Notes under the pieces: model-generated
What the model saw: the letters and a program-made list of their open reading frames with translations, nothing else
Told to the model about the DNA's origin: nothing
The model's database searches: none
Program-made: the position numbers and the translations under genes
Assembly (NCBI RefSeq): GCF_024730665.1
Contig: NZ_CP084737.1
Location: forward strand, 579,501 to 643,500
Length of the DNA: 64,000 nucleotides
Direction of reading: 5' to 3'
Origin: Coxiella-like endosymbiont
Lineage (GTDB): Bacteria > Pseudomonadota > Gammaproteobacteria > Coxiellales > Coxiellaceae
Shown: positions 53,356-64,000 of the stretch, piece after piece
Layout of the letters: the number at the start of each line of letters is the position of its first letter
Position numbering within the stretch: the first letter of the stretch is position 1

Positions 53356-54452
53356 TAAACACTCAATTTTTTGATTATTTTTAAGGTATTAACAGGATCA
53401 TGCTCGCAAAAGAGAATTGCACCGGCTTGTTTTGCATTCTCAACAAAGCGCATATATTTGCGCCGAATTAATTGTAATGCCTCATAAATATTTTCAGGCG
53501 ATCGGCGGGTCAGTACCACACCAGCCTGAAATCGCTGTACCGTTTCGCCAATCCAGGTATCATTTACTCCGATAATAGGACATCCCGCATACAAGGCGTC
53601 CAAAGCCACTCCGCTGAATTTATCACGATAATGAGCAGGACTGTAGACCATCAAACAAATCGCTCCAAAAAATAATTGCTGATAATCATCTTGATTTAAC
53701 GTTTTGTTATACAAGGTTAATTTTGGCAATGACAATTGATTCAATCGTGACAATGCAGCTTGAGTCTTTTCATCATAACGTCCTGAGAAAGGAGGGGATA
53801 TTTGCAACGCTATCGGCATGTCTTCTTCTTTCTGACATAAATATTCCAAAAAGTTAACTACTTCAGGAAAACCTTTATCAGCTCGCGCAGCGCCCGCATA
53901 AATGACTTTTAGAAACGATGAATTTTCGCGAGCAGGATGATAGAGCGGCGCATAAGTTGGACAAGGAACCCGTTCACAATTTTTAAATCCACTTTTCTTA
54001 AAAATGTTTAACAGCCTTTCAGTGGGGGCCATAAGAATAAATTCAGGATAACGTTTCGCTGTCTTTTCTAGTAATGACATTTTCTTATCGGTCATTTTAA
54101 ATTGATGAAAATGCAAAAAAATTTTTCCCTGATATCTTTTCTTGTTTAATATTCGATCTAGATAAACCAAATCAAGGCGCCCAGCAGTTGGAATAAAAAT
54201 AGTCTTGTGACATTGGATCAATGAGCGCAAATGAAAGAACTTTTGGACTTTACACCACCTCCGTCGGAAATAAGGACGAACATGGCAGCGCTCCCCTTGG
54301 AAAAGCCCACTTCCCTGACGATCCAACCAGATATGGAAATCATAACAAAAAGTCGAATTCGCGCGAACTAGACTTTGCACATAACCATGACAATGGCCTG
54401 CCTGATCAGCTAGCGTCGGTTCAACGATATGTACTTCTTCTTGATGGCACAC
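53355..54452 (-). CDS. GT-B family glycosyltransferase of the LPS locus
   Basis: A 365-residue GT-B fold protein with C-terminal Glycos_transf_1 features: VIYAGAARADKGFPEVVNF and SGVALDALYAGCPIIGVND with the family-type E/D-rich site. No signal peptide. The start (MCHQEEVHIVEPTLADQAGH) is the longest plausible; a slightly later start is possible because the family usually begins at the VHIVEP strand. The sugar transferred cannot be read from sequence. Divergent from waaL. Confidence 0.8.
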   Translation of the reverse strand: MCHQEEVHIVEPTLADQAGHCHGYVQSLVRANSTFCYDFHIWLDRQGSGLFQGERCHVRPYFRRRWCKVQKFFHLRSLIQCHKTIFIPTAGRLDLVYLDRILNKKRYQGKIFLHFHQFKMTDKKMSLLEKTAKRYPEFILMAPTERLLNIFKKSGFKNCERVPCPTYAPLYHPARENSSFLKVIYAGAARADKGFPEVVNFLEYLCQKEEDMPIALQISPPFSGRYDEKTQAALSRLNQLSLPKLTLYNKTLNQDDYQQLFFGAICLMVYSPAHYRDKFSGVALDALYAGCPIIGVNDTWIGETVQRFQAGVVLTRRSPENIYEALQLIRRKYMRFVENAKQAGAILFCEHDPVNTLKIIKKLSV

Positions 54453-54535
54453 TTTTGACCTCTATGTTACAATTTGGACAAATTTATCCAGTAAATGTAT
54501 CCAGTATTTTTCCAATACGAGCTGTTGATGAAATT

Positions 54536-55731
54536 ATGAAACAAGAGTCATGGAATGCAAAGCTTACAGGGAGTGTCTTAGTTCTTTCTGCCTTTTTTCT
54601 GCCACTTTCAACGAGCATTACTGGGACTTTATTTCCTTTAGCTGCCATTTTAAGTTTATTTAGCGATCGCTGGAAAAAAAATGGCGCATCATTATTTCAC
54701 ATCCCGTTGCTATTTTCCTGACAGCCTTTGTCCTACTTTATGTTGTCGGGATCTTTTATTCTCCAGCACCTCAGCAAGATATCCTCCATCGGTTTTTAAA
54801 ATTATCCACATTGGTATGTGCCGCTGCCCTTTTGATGGGCTTTATTTGCGAATCCTATTGGAAAAGATACATTTTAAATGCTTTTTTAATGGCGATGCTA
54901 ATTACGTTGACTTTATCGTACATCAAATATTTTTTCCATCCTTCATGGCTGCCTCATTCCCGTTTTGACCATGCAAGTGTCTTTAAAGACCATATCGTAC
55001 AAAATTTTTTAATGGTCATTACAGCCTTTATTTTTCTATACCAATATGCGAGAAAATTTAATTTTCGTTGGTTTTACGGGTTATTAACCATAGCAGCGAT
55101 CTTTAACGTATTTTTTATCAGCGACGGACGTTCAGGTTATTTTATTTTTGGCGCATTACTCTTATACACAGGCATTCTTTATTTTGGATGGCGAGGATTG
55201 TTTTCCTCACTTCTTGTCGCTGTTGTTTTGAGTGGATTGGCTTTTCATTTATCTCACGAATTCAGGATACGAATCATACAAATCGTTAGTGATGCCGAAC
55301 ATTACCAACAAGGCTTAGTCAATACTTCTGTTGGCATTCGTATCCAATCCATCAAAAACGCTTATTTGCTCTTCAAGGAAAAACCTTGGTTCGGACATGG
55401 AACAGGAAGTTTCCATACCGTCTATGCTACTCTGTCCCAAGATCAGACAAAAGCAACTGGCATTATATCGCTTGCTTACAATAGCTATTTGAATGTCGGA
55501 GTTGAATTAGGATTTCTAGGTATTGCGTTTATTTTACTGAATTTCATATTGCAGTGGAAATATAGTTTTCTTCTCCCTGAAGAATACTGTTATTTAATAC
55601 AAATCCTTTTAATGAGCATGATTATTGGATGTCTCGCTAATCCTTGGCTTAGCGATACTACGGAATTGCATTTATATGCTTTATTTCTTGTTATGAGCTT
55701 TTCCCGAAAAGATTTAAATGAATGCTATTAA
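54536..55731 (+). pseudogene. waaL: O-antigen ligase family protein (WaaL-like), one frameshift
   Basis: Multi-spanning membrane protein of the Wzy/WaaL superfamily that joins O-polysaccharide to lipid A-core. The start at 54536 (MKQESWNAKLTGSVLVLSAF) is chosen just before the first membrane helix. An A8 run at 54674-54681 breaks the frame; one added A gives RWKKKWRIIISHPVAIFLTA and joins the C-terminal 300 residues, where the periplasmic loop carries the motif KPWFGHGTGSF with the ligase-type RSGY (DGRSGYFIF) and a His nearby. About 398 residues repaired. The exact activity is not provable from sequence. Confidence 0.8.
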
Positions 55732-56527
55732 GTAATTAGTACATACTTTCCCCCGCGCTACACTTCGAAGTTAATGCTCTTTACAATCGACTCAAACGAG
55801 TCTTACTTTTTTTCATAAAGGGAAAATCATGATCAAAATTGGCTCGGCTGAAAATAAATTCTTTCTTCAAAGAGACAAGAGGAAGAAATAAAAATCTGTT
55901 ATCAGAAGCTTTTAGATCGACTATTTAAATTCTACCGACTGAAGATGAAAATATCATTCAAGAATGGCTTGAATTATATATTCCTACTTGACTGCCATCT
56001 TTAATAGGAAAATAGGAGATGATTCCTGTATATAACTGCCAAATATAATCGCTAAATTCCGACACCCCTCCTTACTTTCTCCAAGTGATGTTGTGACATT
56101 GAATCTTTTAAAAAATAAGTTTTCATAATCCATTATATCGAACACAAATATTTACTTTATTTATTGCGCATTTATCAAGAAATACCCGAAAAACTTTAGG
56201 AAATAGATCTGCTAGTGGAATCGGCAGATGTTTCTACTGACAGATTTAAGATTAGCGAACATATTTCCTATCAATTGCACAGGTAGAAAAATAAAAATTA
56301 TCTAAAGAAACAAAGTCCCAATTTCATCTGCAAAATACTAGAACTAATGGCGACTAAGCATCAAAATTGAGGAAAATTTATAAAAATATTTTCTATCGCG
56401 ACTATAATTCTTTTGCTTATATCTTTGCTAGATCTTTAGTATAAATTTTTATGCGAGAGTCATACCTTATCAGTTAGAATATCTGTTGCCAATATTACCA
56501 ACGCCCAGTATCCAGTTGCTATTACTT
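55732..56527. other. Gene desert between waaL and waaF
   Basis: About 800 bases. A broken plus-strand segment near 56160-56287 (LLRIYQEIPEKL, stop, EIDLLVESADVSTDRFKISE) looks like eroded coding sequence of unknown kind. Confidence 0.4.
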
Positions 56528-57553
56528 TTAAGAAGAAAAAATAGTTGTAGCAGCCTCTAATATCTGTTCCGGCTTTAATTTTTTCATACAGTCATGATGT
56601 CTGTACGGACAAGTACGTTTAAAACAAGGACTACACGATAGTGAGGATCTTAAAATTTGAGCTTTTTTTGATAGAGGCGGTGTAAATTCAGGTGAAGTAG
56701 AACCATATATCACGATAAGGGATCGACCAAGTGCAGCTGCAATATGCATTAAACCTGAATCATTCGTTACCACTAACGAAGCTAATGACAGTAAGTCCAC
56801 AGCTTCACTTAATTCCGTCATTCCAGAAAGATTTTCAGCTTGATGCTCCGTTGCAGTTATAATCGAATCCGTTATTTCTTTATCTTTTACAGAACCGAAC
56901 AACCAAACACGCCAGCCTTCGGACAGCTTAGCTCTCGCTATATCTGCGTAATAATCCGCTGGCCATTGTTTGGAAGGGCCAAATTCTGATCCAGGACATA
57001 AAGCTAGAATAAGCTCATCTGACTTTGATAAAGAAAGTCTATTTAATGTAGCATTAACACTTGATGGAGAAATTTGTAGCTGTGGATAAGGCAACTCGAT
57101 AGGTAAAGGTTCGCCCTTTTCTAATCCTAAAGCAATAAAACGCTGAACCATCTTCGGAAAATGTCTTTTATTCAACCATCGCACATCATTCAAAAGACCG
57201 TAACGCATTTCTCCTATCCATCCAGTACGTCTCGATATCTTCGCAAAATAAGGTACCAAAGCTGATTTATACGAATTAGATAAGACAATTGCCTGTTCAT
57301 AATGTCGTTCCCGGAGTGATACACCTAATCGATAGCGATCACCAAATCGAAGCTCACCATGATTAAAAGGAGAGCTTAACGACTCATGAATTTCTGGCAT
57401 ACGATCTAACAAAGGTTTTGTCCATGCGGGCGCTAAAACATCAATCTCTAAATCTGGATGGCGTTTTTTCAACCATCTAAACAAAGTTTGGGCCATTACA
57501 ATATCACCTACCCACGCAGGCCCTATAATCAAAATTTTCATTTTTTTCTTCAT
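56528..57553 (-). CDS. waaF: LPS heptosyltransferase II (WaaF-like)
   Basis: GT9 enzyme adding the second heptose of the LPS inner core. The 341-residue protein has MKKKMKILIIGPAWVGDIVM at its start, LALCPGSEFGPSKQWPADYY and the GT9 signature VTNDSGLMHIAAALGRSLIV, plus IYGSTSPEFTPP. It follows the zf-CHCC frame by 3 bases on the same strand. Intact; with gmhA, hldE and hldD it gives a nearly complete heptose branch in this window. Confidence 0.93.
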   Translation of the reverse strand: MKKKMKILIIGPAWVGDIVMAQTLFRWLKKRHPDLEIDVLAPAWTKPLLDRMPEIHESLSSPFNHGELRFGDRYRLGVSLRERHYEQAIVLSNSYKSALVPYFAKISRRTGWIGEMRYGLLNDVRWLNKRHFPKMVQRFIALGLEKGEPLPIELPYPQLQISPSSVNATLNRLSLSKSDELILALCPGSEFGPSKQWPADYYADIARAKLSEGWRVWLFGSVKDKEITDSIITATEHQAENLSGMTELSEAVDLLSLASLVVTNDSGLMHIAAALGRSLIVIYGSTSPEFTPPLSKKAQILRSSLSCSPCFKRTCPYRHHDCMKKLKPEQILEAATTIFSS

Positions 57554-57556
57554 GAA

Positions 57557-57765
57557 TCACTGCAAACTTTCCTTTAGCATTTCAAAGTCCTCCAGGATAT
57601 ATTCAGCTTCACAGTAAGGGCATCTAAAATAGCCATCTCGTTCAATAGGCAAATAAACTCGGGGATGCGCATCCCATAAGCGATATTCAGGCATCGGACA
57701 AGAGAGAGGAGATTCGCTCGTGTTACTTTATAACGTCGCCTAGTGATGCCTTGGGGTTTCATCAT
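57557..57765 (-). pseudogene. Small zf-CHCC zinc-finger protein, one frameshift
   Basis: From ATG 57765 (AGAGGAG upstream) the frame reads MMKPQGITRRRYKVTRANL and then shifts. In the next frame the sequence reads LSCPMPEYRLWDAHPRVYLP and GYFRCPYCEAEYILEDFEML, the Cys-His-Cys-x2-Cys zinc pattern of the NDUFS6/zf-CHCC family. One added base near 57708-57709 (CC to CCC in the coding strand) joins them into about 69 residues. Ends in TGA at 57557. Family function is unclear. Co-transcribed with waaF. Confidence 0.7.
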
Positions 57766-57798
57766 CCTACTCCTCTGAAATGGGGAGTATTTTAGCAT

Positions 57799-58339
57799 AA
57801 ACGAGCGAGAGCAGAGCTCTTTTAGAAGAGCTGTTCTGAAAATGGAGAGTCACTAGGATTTTTAGAAATCGACACAATCCCACTGTGGGATAATAGGATA
57901 AATAATGTTTAAATGCAAGGCAGGTTCATCTGAAAAATTAAGCACAGAAATTAACATTTCATTAAAGAGACCGCTATCATAACAGAAGTATTATCCTCTT
58001 TTAATGATATCGTCTTACGTACCTTAAGGCAATTTCTCTGTTGTGCAACATATTCACGATCTTATGATTAGCGTGAGAGATATTACAAAACTACATTAAC
58101 ACCGGTTCTTTAAAAACATTTAAAGATGTTATTGTACAGTATTTAAAATACTAAATCATTATCAAATACTTAATAAATATTTTACTCACTATACTATCAC
58201 CATACAAGATAACATATTGAAAGTTAATTTTTTTACCGTAATAAACAAGTCTATAAACAATTCATTAAAATCGCAGAATATGAACAATTCTAAAAGGATA
58301 ATTTTAAAACTCTTAAACAAGCGCAGCGGCCATCATAGA
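57799..58339. other. Non-coding stretch before the ddl fragment
   Basis: About 540 AT-rich bases, probably including the eroded 5' part of the ddl remnant that follows, but no Ddl motif can be read here. Confidence 0.4.
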
Positions 58340-58737
58340 AATGCTGAAAATCTTGGCATTACTATTCTTACGAAGCAAAATATATTGACCCCAATGGAGC
58401 AACTACACTAACTTCAGTCGATTTACCTGAGATAATGATTAAACGCATTCAACAAATGTCAGTCGACGCTTTTAAGACGGTGCATTGTTCTGGGATGGCA
58501 CGGGTAGATTTTTTTATATCAAATAAAAATGAATTAATGATTAATGAGATTAATACTATTCCTGGATTTACGGATATTAGTATGTATCCAAAAATGTGGG
58601 AAGCGACAGGATTACCTTGTCGTGATTTATTAGATCAATTAATTGAGTTAGCTTTAGAACGTTACCGAGAACAGAAAAAATTAATACACCGAGGGACCTC
58701 CAGCCTTATACTTACGGAGTATAATTTCAGAGTATAA
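58340..58737 (+). pseudogene. ddl: C-terminal fragment of D-alanine--D-alanine ligase
   Basis: The readable part begins YYSYEAKYIDPNGATTLTSV and continues through FKTVHCSGMARVDFFISNKN to LMINEINTIPGFTDISMYPK and ALERYREQKKL, the metal and D-Ala sites of the ATP-grasp ligase that makes the D-Ala-D-Ala dipeptide for peptidoglycan. A stop and frame change separate YIDPNG's frame from the longer open piece at 58435, and the first two thirds of the gene are missing. Clearly non-functional; a second ddl elsewhere would be needed for cell wall synthesis. Confidence 0.82.
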
Positions 58738-58822
58738 TTTCAGTGAAAGGGATAATTAATAAAAGGCTGATCTAAGCGGAACCAGTTTAAGAAGACTTAC
58801 TTGCCTTCCAGAAAAAATTCTA

Positions 58823-58899
58823 TGGCGGAGTGGACGGGGCTCGAACCCGCGACCCCCGGCGTGACAAGCCGGCATTCTAACCAACTGAACTACCACTCC
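58823..58899 (-). tRNA. tRNA-Asp (anticodon GTC)
   Basis: On the minus strand the 7-bp acceptor GGAGTGG / CCACTCC, D-arm, anticodon loop CTTGTCACG and T-arm GGGTTCGAGCCCC form a complete cloverleaf with discriminator G and an encoded CCA (TGG at 58823-58825 plus strand). 77 bases. Confidence 0.96.
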
Positions 58900-58969
58900 G
58901 TTTCATATATCTCCCTAAAATTTTTTGCCTCGAAGTTTTTGTGGTGCACCCTGGAGTATCAGCACATAA

Positions 58970-59042
58970 TGGGTGCTGAGGGATTCGAACCCACGACATT
59001 CGCCTTGTAAGGACGACACTCTACCAACTGAGTTAAGCACCC
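58970..59042 (-). tRNA. tRNA-Val (anticodon TAC)
   Basis: Minus-strand cloverleaf with acceptor GGGTGCT / AGCACCC, anticodon loop CTTACAA, T-arm GGGTTCGAATCCC and discriminator A. Unlike its neighbour tRNA-Asp, CCA is not encoded. About 73 bases. Val and Asp tRNAs are often neighbours in gammaproteobacteria. Confidence 0.95.
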
Positions 59043-59129
59043 ACAAAAAGAAATCATTCCAGAAACTTTAAACTTCTTCTGGGGAAGTGAAGATAACGGA
59101 TATATTTGAGTTAATCAAGTCTTCTTCTT

Positions 59130-59408
59130 TTACTCTCTATTTAAAGCTTCTTTCAGCTTCTTACCTGCGGAAAATCGAACAACCTTAATTGCCGGGATCT
59201 TCATCGGTTCACCCGTTCGTGGATTACGCCCAATTCTTGCTACACGTTGACTAGTTTTAAAGGTACCAAAACCAATAAGCACCATACCTTTTCCCTCTCG
59301 CAATGATTTTGTAACCGAATCTGTAAATGCATCCAAAGCACGAGCAGCCGCATTTTTAGAGATGTTAGCAGCGTTCGCCATGATTTCAACAAGCTTGTTT
59401 TTAGTCAT
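59130..59408 (-). CDS. hupB: DNA-binding protein HU (HupB-like)
   Basis: Nucleoid protein of 92 residues. MTKNKLVEIMANAANISKNA and GFGTFKTSQRVARIGRNPRT, with the intercalating arm RNPRTGEPMKIPA and the end FSAGKKLKEALN, are typical. AGAGGAAC lies upstream on the minus strand. It stands between the two tRNA genes and a long desert. Intact. Confidence 0.95.
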   Translation of the reverse strand: MTKNKLVEIMANAANISKNAAARALDAFTDSVTKSLREGKGMVLIGFGTFKTSQRVARIGRNPRTGEPMKIPAIKVVRFSAGKKLKEALNRE

Positions 59409-61684
59409 AAGTTCCTCTTGGTAGTACTATTAATTAGGAGCATACAGGAATTTTCTCACTCAACCACCCTTCCATACTAAATGAGGTTATAAATCAACTG
59501 TCTTCCATCGCTGTCGCGCGAATAAATCAGATTTACTGAAATCCTGGTGAGAGACTAAATAGGAGGGTCAGTCTAACATATTGAATAGCTTTTTACTACC
59601 CCCTGGAAAACAGGTAATACTTTTTGAGACACCCTACCCTGAAAAGCCTTGACATTAATTAGCATCAGCAGCATACGTAAACCCTGCACTTTTACTACTG
59701 TCACTGCAACACGCGTGACCCAAAACTATAATCAATGCTAAAAATACTAAATCGTCCCTTTATACTGTAGATTCTTCCGAAAACCAGTTTTCTTCTTGAA
59801 TATTTTGCAAATAATATATACGATATGCTATCAATCAGGAGCTCTATTACTGAACCAGATTTTCTCAATTATTAAGCTTAAGGCTATAAGCTTAAAGTAT
59901 GAGAAGTAAATTTTATAACAGTGAATTAAGCTCGTGCTTTAATAGTACTCAATGCATACGGACGACAACCGTCATTCCTATCTGAAGAATATCATTTGTT
60001 TTACTGTTATCTCACAGCTTAATTTTAAGTTCTCGGTAATTTCACCTTTTAAAACTGAACAGACGACTAAAGACGCTTAACATTGAGTACGCACTGATAT
60101 CACCAGGTATCAGTGCTTGCTAAAATGCTCAACACAATCGGTGTCAAATGCGATATTTAGTAAATTTGGTATTTTTAGCAATATAAATTGTTAGTAACGT
60201 AAATGAGTTTTACTCAGGATCGTGTTTACATTAAATTTTCCTCATAACTATCTTGGTCTTGTGTGAATACAAGGAGGACCTTTAATAGAATCCAAAATAA
60301 TCCATTTCTTTGCACACATTGCAATAGAATTAGCATGGCCCTATACTAACCCATTCAAAATCAGCCCTAATCGACTCTTAATTATAATCGATTAGATGTG
60401 AATGTTATCATGAATTACGATGACTGTTGTACTTTTGTTCGCATAAGACGAGCTATCATTAGAAGAGCTAATCAATAAATTTAGCAACATGTAATACTAT
60501 GAAATACTTAAAAATTGTTCTATGCATAAAACTAAACCAGTAAAATCACCTCTATATATTTAAAATGTAAAAGGTGCGGAATGTGAAAGATGCGCACAAT
60601 CGTCCACCGTCAGATTGTTTGACTATCTTCTGCTGTATAACTTCTAACTAAAGAGTTTTCATTTTCTGGAACCAGAATCTGATATTCTCACCTAAGTACT
60701 TACATCATTTCAGCCATTCTTTTTCCCACATACAAAATTATATACTCACCTATTAATCCACACCCGTCGGCACATACTTTCTATTTCTAATATAAGTTGG
60801 GCATGAATTTGATTAATTTTTTATGGAATTAGGCTGCTTCTTTGCATGGATTATAGCTACTATTTATAAAATTTTGATCATGATTACATATCATATTTTC
60901 CATGCTTGATCGAAAAATCTTTAGCACACTCCTCCAATGGCTATTGAACTATTGCCTTTAAAAAATATTCATTACACCATAATTCAATGTCAGCAAAAAC
61001 AGATTAAGTAGTTGGAGGTCTGATACCAGTAACACTTCCCTGACCGACTGTTTGACGACGAAAAATTTTCATTGATTTTCAGCTCACAAATTGTCAACAA
61101 AAATATTGCTTTTTAGGCGTGTAATTTTAGGGTGTAACATTGATGACAAATAATTAATAAAATTTAAGGTGATATTTGGTCGCTACAGGAGCTACAGAAT
61201 TGTGCTTATTTCACCTAAAGCGGGCATCAGGCTTTCCCCGTAGCACCGTTTTTCTTTAACATGACTTTATCTTCTTTATTTCTTACTACATCAAGAGCTC
61301 TTTGTCTGATAATATTAAATGAGCCAGGTAGCCGAGCAACACGCTAATGAGTAATCTATGAAAATCTAGGTTGTGATTAACAGTTAATTAATCTATAAGT
61401 AAGGATTTTTGATTTTCGGGATCAACAATGACGACGTCACAGAAAAATGCGACACGGGATCAAAGCACACACCAACTGGTTAGATAGATTGATATAGATC
61501 AATTAATACAAAAGCGGTAGCACAACCATTAATCCCCATCGCTTAAAAATCTCCCTGATAATTGATCACGAAATTACTAAATATGCAAATTAACCAATAC
61601 AACAAAATAATGACGATACTTGCCCTCGTTATCGATAAATATTTTAGACAAATCTTAAATAAATCCGCATTATGATTTTAAACA
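59409..61684. other. 2.3 kb gene desert between hupB and mreD
   Basis: The longest empty region of the window. Only frames below about 60 codons are found on either strand, and none shows a family motif. It is very AT-rich. In many relatives lon or other protease/chaperone genes sit next to hupB, but no trace of them can be read here, so the former content is unknown. Confidence 0.55.
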
Positions 61685-62173
61685 TCAGCCTAATCTAAAT
61701 CGATGATAATAATCCTGTAATAAAAATCGCACCCAAGGCCATAAAAACGTTGTACTAAAAATAGATAACCAATATTTTGCCGTTATCGGAGCAATATTAG
61801 CCAGTGCCATAATCCAATATTGTAATGCTAAATAAACAGCTGTTGAGATTAGTACAAGAATAATTTGCTGCCATGGCGGAAAACTGTGAATAAGTACCTG
61901 GAAACGAATGAAAAAATAGGCAATAACTGTAAATAAAAGCGCATGCTGCCCCACCATCGTACCTGTCAATAAATCAAGCAAAAAACCACTAATAAAAGCT
62001 GTGCCGATACTTACCCGATGAGGAATGGTCATCATCCAAAACAACAAGACCATAAATACCCACACCGGTTGCAACCATACAGCCTCTGACGGCAAAGGCA
62101 GGATGGTAAGCATCATTGCAATTAAGAGCGTAATACCAATAAAAATAAAATCTCTTGAAAAGCTATTTTCCAT
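61685..62173 (-). CDS. mreD: Rod shape-determining protein MreD
   Basis: Inner-membrane partner of MreB and MreC in lateral wall synthesis. The start at 62173 (MENSFSRDFIFIGITLLIAM) is chosen over a GTG three codons earlier; GAGG lies just before it. About 162 residues with five or six membrane helices, and the family block GFLLDLLTGTMVGQHALLFT. Follows mreC by 25 bases. Intact. Confidence 0.9.
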   Translation of the reverse strand: MENSFSRDFIFIGITLLIAMMLTILPLPSEAVWLQPVWVFMVLLFWMMTIPHRVSIGTAFISGFLLDLLTGTMVGQHALLFTVIAYFFIRFQVLIHSFPPWQQIILVLISTAVYLALQYWIMALANIAPITAKYWLSIFSTTFLWPWVRFLLQDYYHRFRLG

Positions 62174-62198
62174 TATCCTCACTCACAGGAGTCAATTT

Positions 62199-63061
62199 TT
62201 ATTTTAATTCTTCCTGAACTGACTTGACTAATGAAGCTTTACTTGGCCAAACCATTAACACCTGCTGTGACCGGTCTAAATGCGCCGATTGCCGCAATAT
62301 AATTGTTGAAAAACGTTTAGAAAAATTATACCTCATTTCAGACACGACACCCACCGGATAACCTAGAGGATAACGAAGCCCGAGACTAGACGACACAAAA
62401 AGATCACCCTTCTGAATATCGCTGGTATCAGGTACATTAATTAACACCAATTTTTCAGAACTACCTATTCCCACAGCAATAGCACGAATTCCATTACGAT
62501 AATCCTGTACTGGAACAGCACTTTTTCGATCAGAGATCAACATAACTTTGCTTGTTAATGGCCCTACTTGGACCACTTGACCAACCACACCATAAGCATC
62601 CAGCACAGGTTGACCTACATAAATATGATGGCGCCCCCCTTATCAACAATAATTTGCTGTAAATTCGGATCCAAATTCACCGCAAGCAATTGAGCAATAA
62701 TTACCCTGGCATTACTGACATGAGAAGTTGACTTTAATAATTCTCGCAATTGAGCATTTTCGTGTTCTAGCGCGAGTAATTTTTGCAATTTGGATTCTAA
62801 TAACAACTCATGAGCACGTAACCGTGCACTATCGGCGACTAATTGCTGTTGGGTAGTAACATTCGTGGCAATCCAGTGAATGGTCTTGATCGGCACATTG
62901 ACTAGATATTGAATAGGGAGTACTGCTAACACTAAATTAGCTCGTATTTTTTGAAAAAACGTAACCTTCTGATCAAGAACAATTAAGGTGACAGCAAGCC
63001 CTATAAATAGAAGAGCACGGAGTCCTGGTGGCATTGAAGAGCGTGTAAAAATTAACTTGAT
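62199..63061 (-). pseudogene. mreC: Rod shape-determining protein MreC, one frameshift
   Basis: Periplasmic scaffold protein with one membrane helix (GLRALLFIGLAVTLIVL), a coiled coil (about 60-100) and a beta-domain. The frame breaks in a C6 run (62634-62639, G6 in the coding strand); one added base gives DKGGRHHIYVGQPVLDAYGV and runs to the end. The N-terminus is also odd: the position expected to start (AAAGAGGAAAGAGCC then KLIFTRSS) carries ATC at 63059-63061 instead of ATG; the first ATG is nine codons on (63034). Length about 288 residues. Confidence 0.85.
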
Positions 63062-63091
63062 GGCTCTTTCCTCTTTAAAAGCAAAACGCTA

Positions 63092-64000
<909 letters not shown>

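Overview
The window is about 64 kb of an AT-rich gammaproteobacterial chromosome whose proteins and gene order look like the Coxiella lineage (GroES/GroEL, SodB, the split glycine dehydrogenase GcvPA/GcvPB, the tkt-gap-pgk-pyk-fba glycolytic block). About a third of the sequence has no intact gene, several neighbours of conserved genes survive only as decayed remnants, and many reading frames are interrupted. This fits a reduced, decaying genome such as a tick-associated Coxiella-like endosymbiont better than C. burnetii itself. That assignment is inference from recalled protein similarity; no search was run.

Layout. 0-14 kb: sodB, frameshifted dapB, the gcvT-gcvH-gcvPA-gcvPB operon (minus strand) with a near-consensus promoter placed almost on the start codon, groES-groEL with a heat-shock-like promoter and a clear terminator, a 1.8 kb desert and acnA broken by three single-base deletions. 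13.5-21.9 kb: first copy of a 408-bp repeat, accB-accC, an ornithine cyclodeaminase-like gene, remnants of hda and a DUF2066 gene, purM-purN, ihfB and rsmI. 21.9-31.1 kb: remnants of lpoA and yraN next to intact gmhA and a dolP-like lipoprotein gene, an M50 protease, sspA-sspB, rplM-rpsI, the second copy of the 408-bp repeat, and feoABC with a Fur box and promoter. 31.1-43.6 kb: a hydrolase, a NitT/TauT-type ABC transporter, engB and the glycolytic operon tkt-gap-pgk-pyk-fba. 44.9-58.7 kb: metG, an RnfB-like ferredoxin gene running in frame into nth, then LPS-core genes (hldD, hldE, two glycosyltransferases, waaL, waaF), a zf-CHCC gene and a ddl fragment. 58.8-64 kb: tRNA-Asp, tRNA-Val, hupB, a 2.3 kb desert, and mreB-mreC-mreD (mreB cut by the window end).

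Two kinds of damage are present. One is old decay with scattered stops and indels (hda, DUF2066, lpoA, yraN, ddl). The other is a set of otherwise clean genes, several normally essential (rpsI, metG, accC, pgk, tkt), each broken by one or a few one-base shifts. I count 22 one-base deletions, nearly all in homopolymer runs, against one one-base insertion. That bias points to sequencing or consensus error, or less likely to slippage-tolerated runs, rather than ordinary loss. Frameshifted genes are typed as pseudogene here, but many are probably functional.

Together the genes describe central carbon metabolism (glycolysis, glycine cleavage, aconitase), biotin-dependent fatty acid synthesis, purine synthesis, ferrous iron uptake, LPS heptose and core synthesis, protein folding, translation and rod-shape determination. 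I found no CRISPR array, no complete insertion sequence, no rRNA operon and no convincing new defence or secretion system. The most unusual items are the 408-bp repeat with a small hairpin inserted at one copy, the RnfB-Nth in-frame join, the candidate leaderless promoters and the one-sided frameshift pattern.
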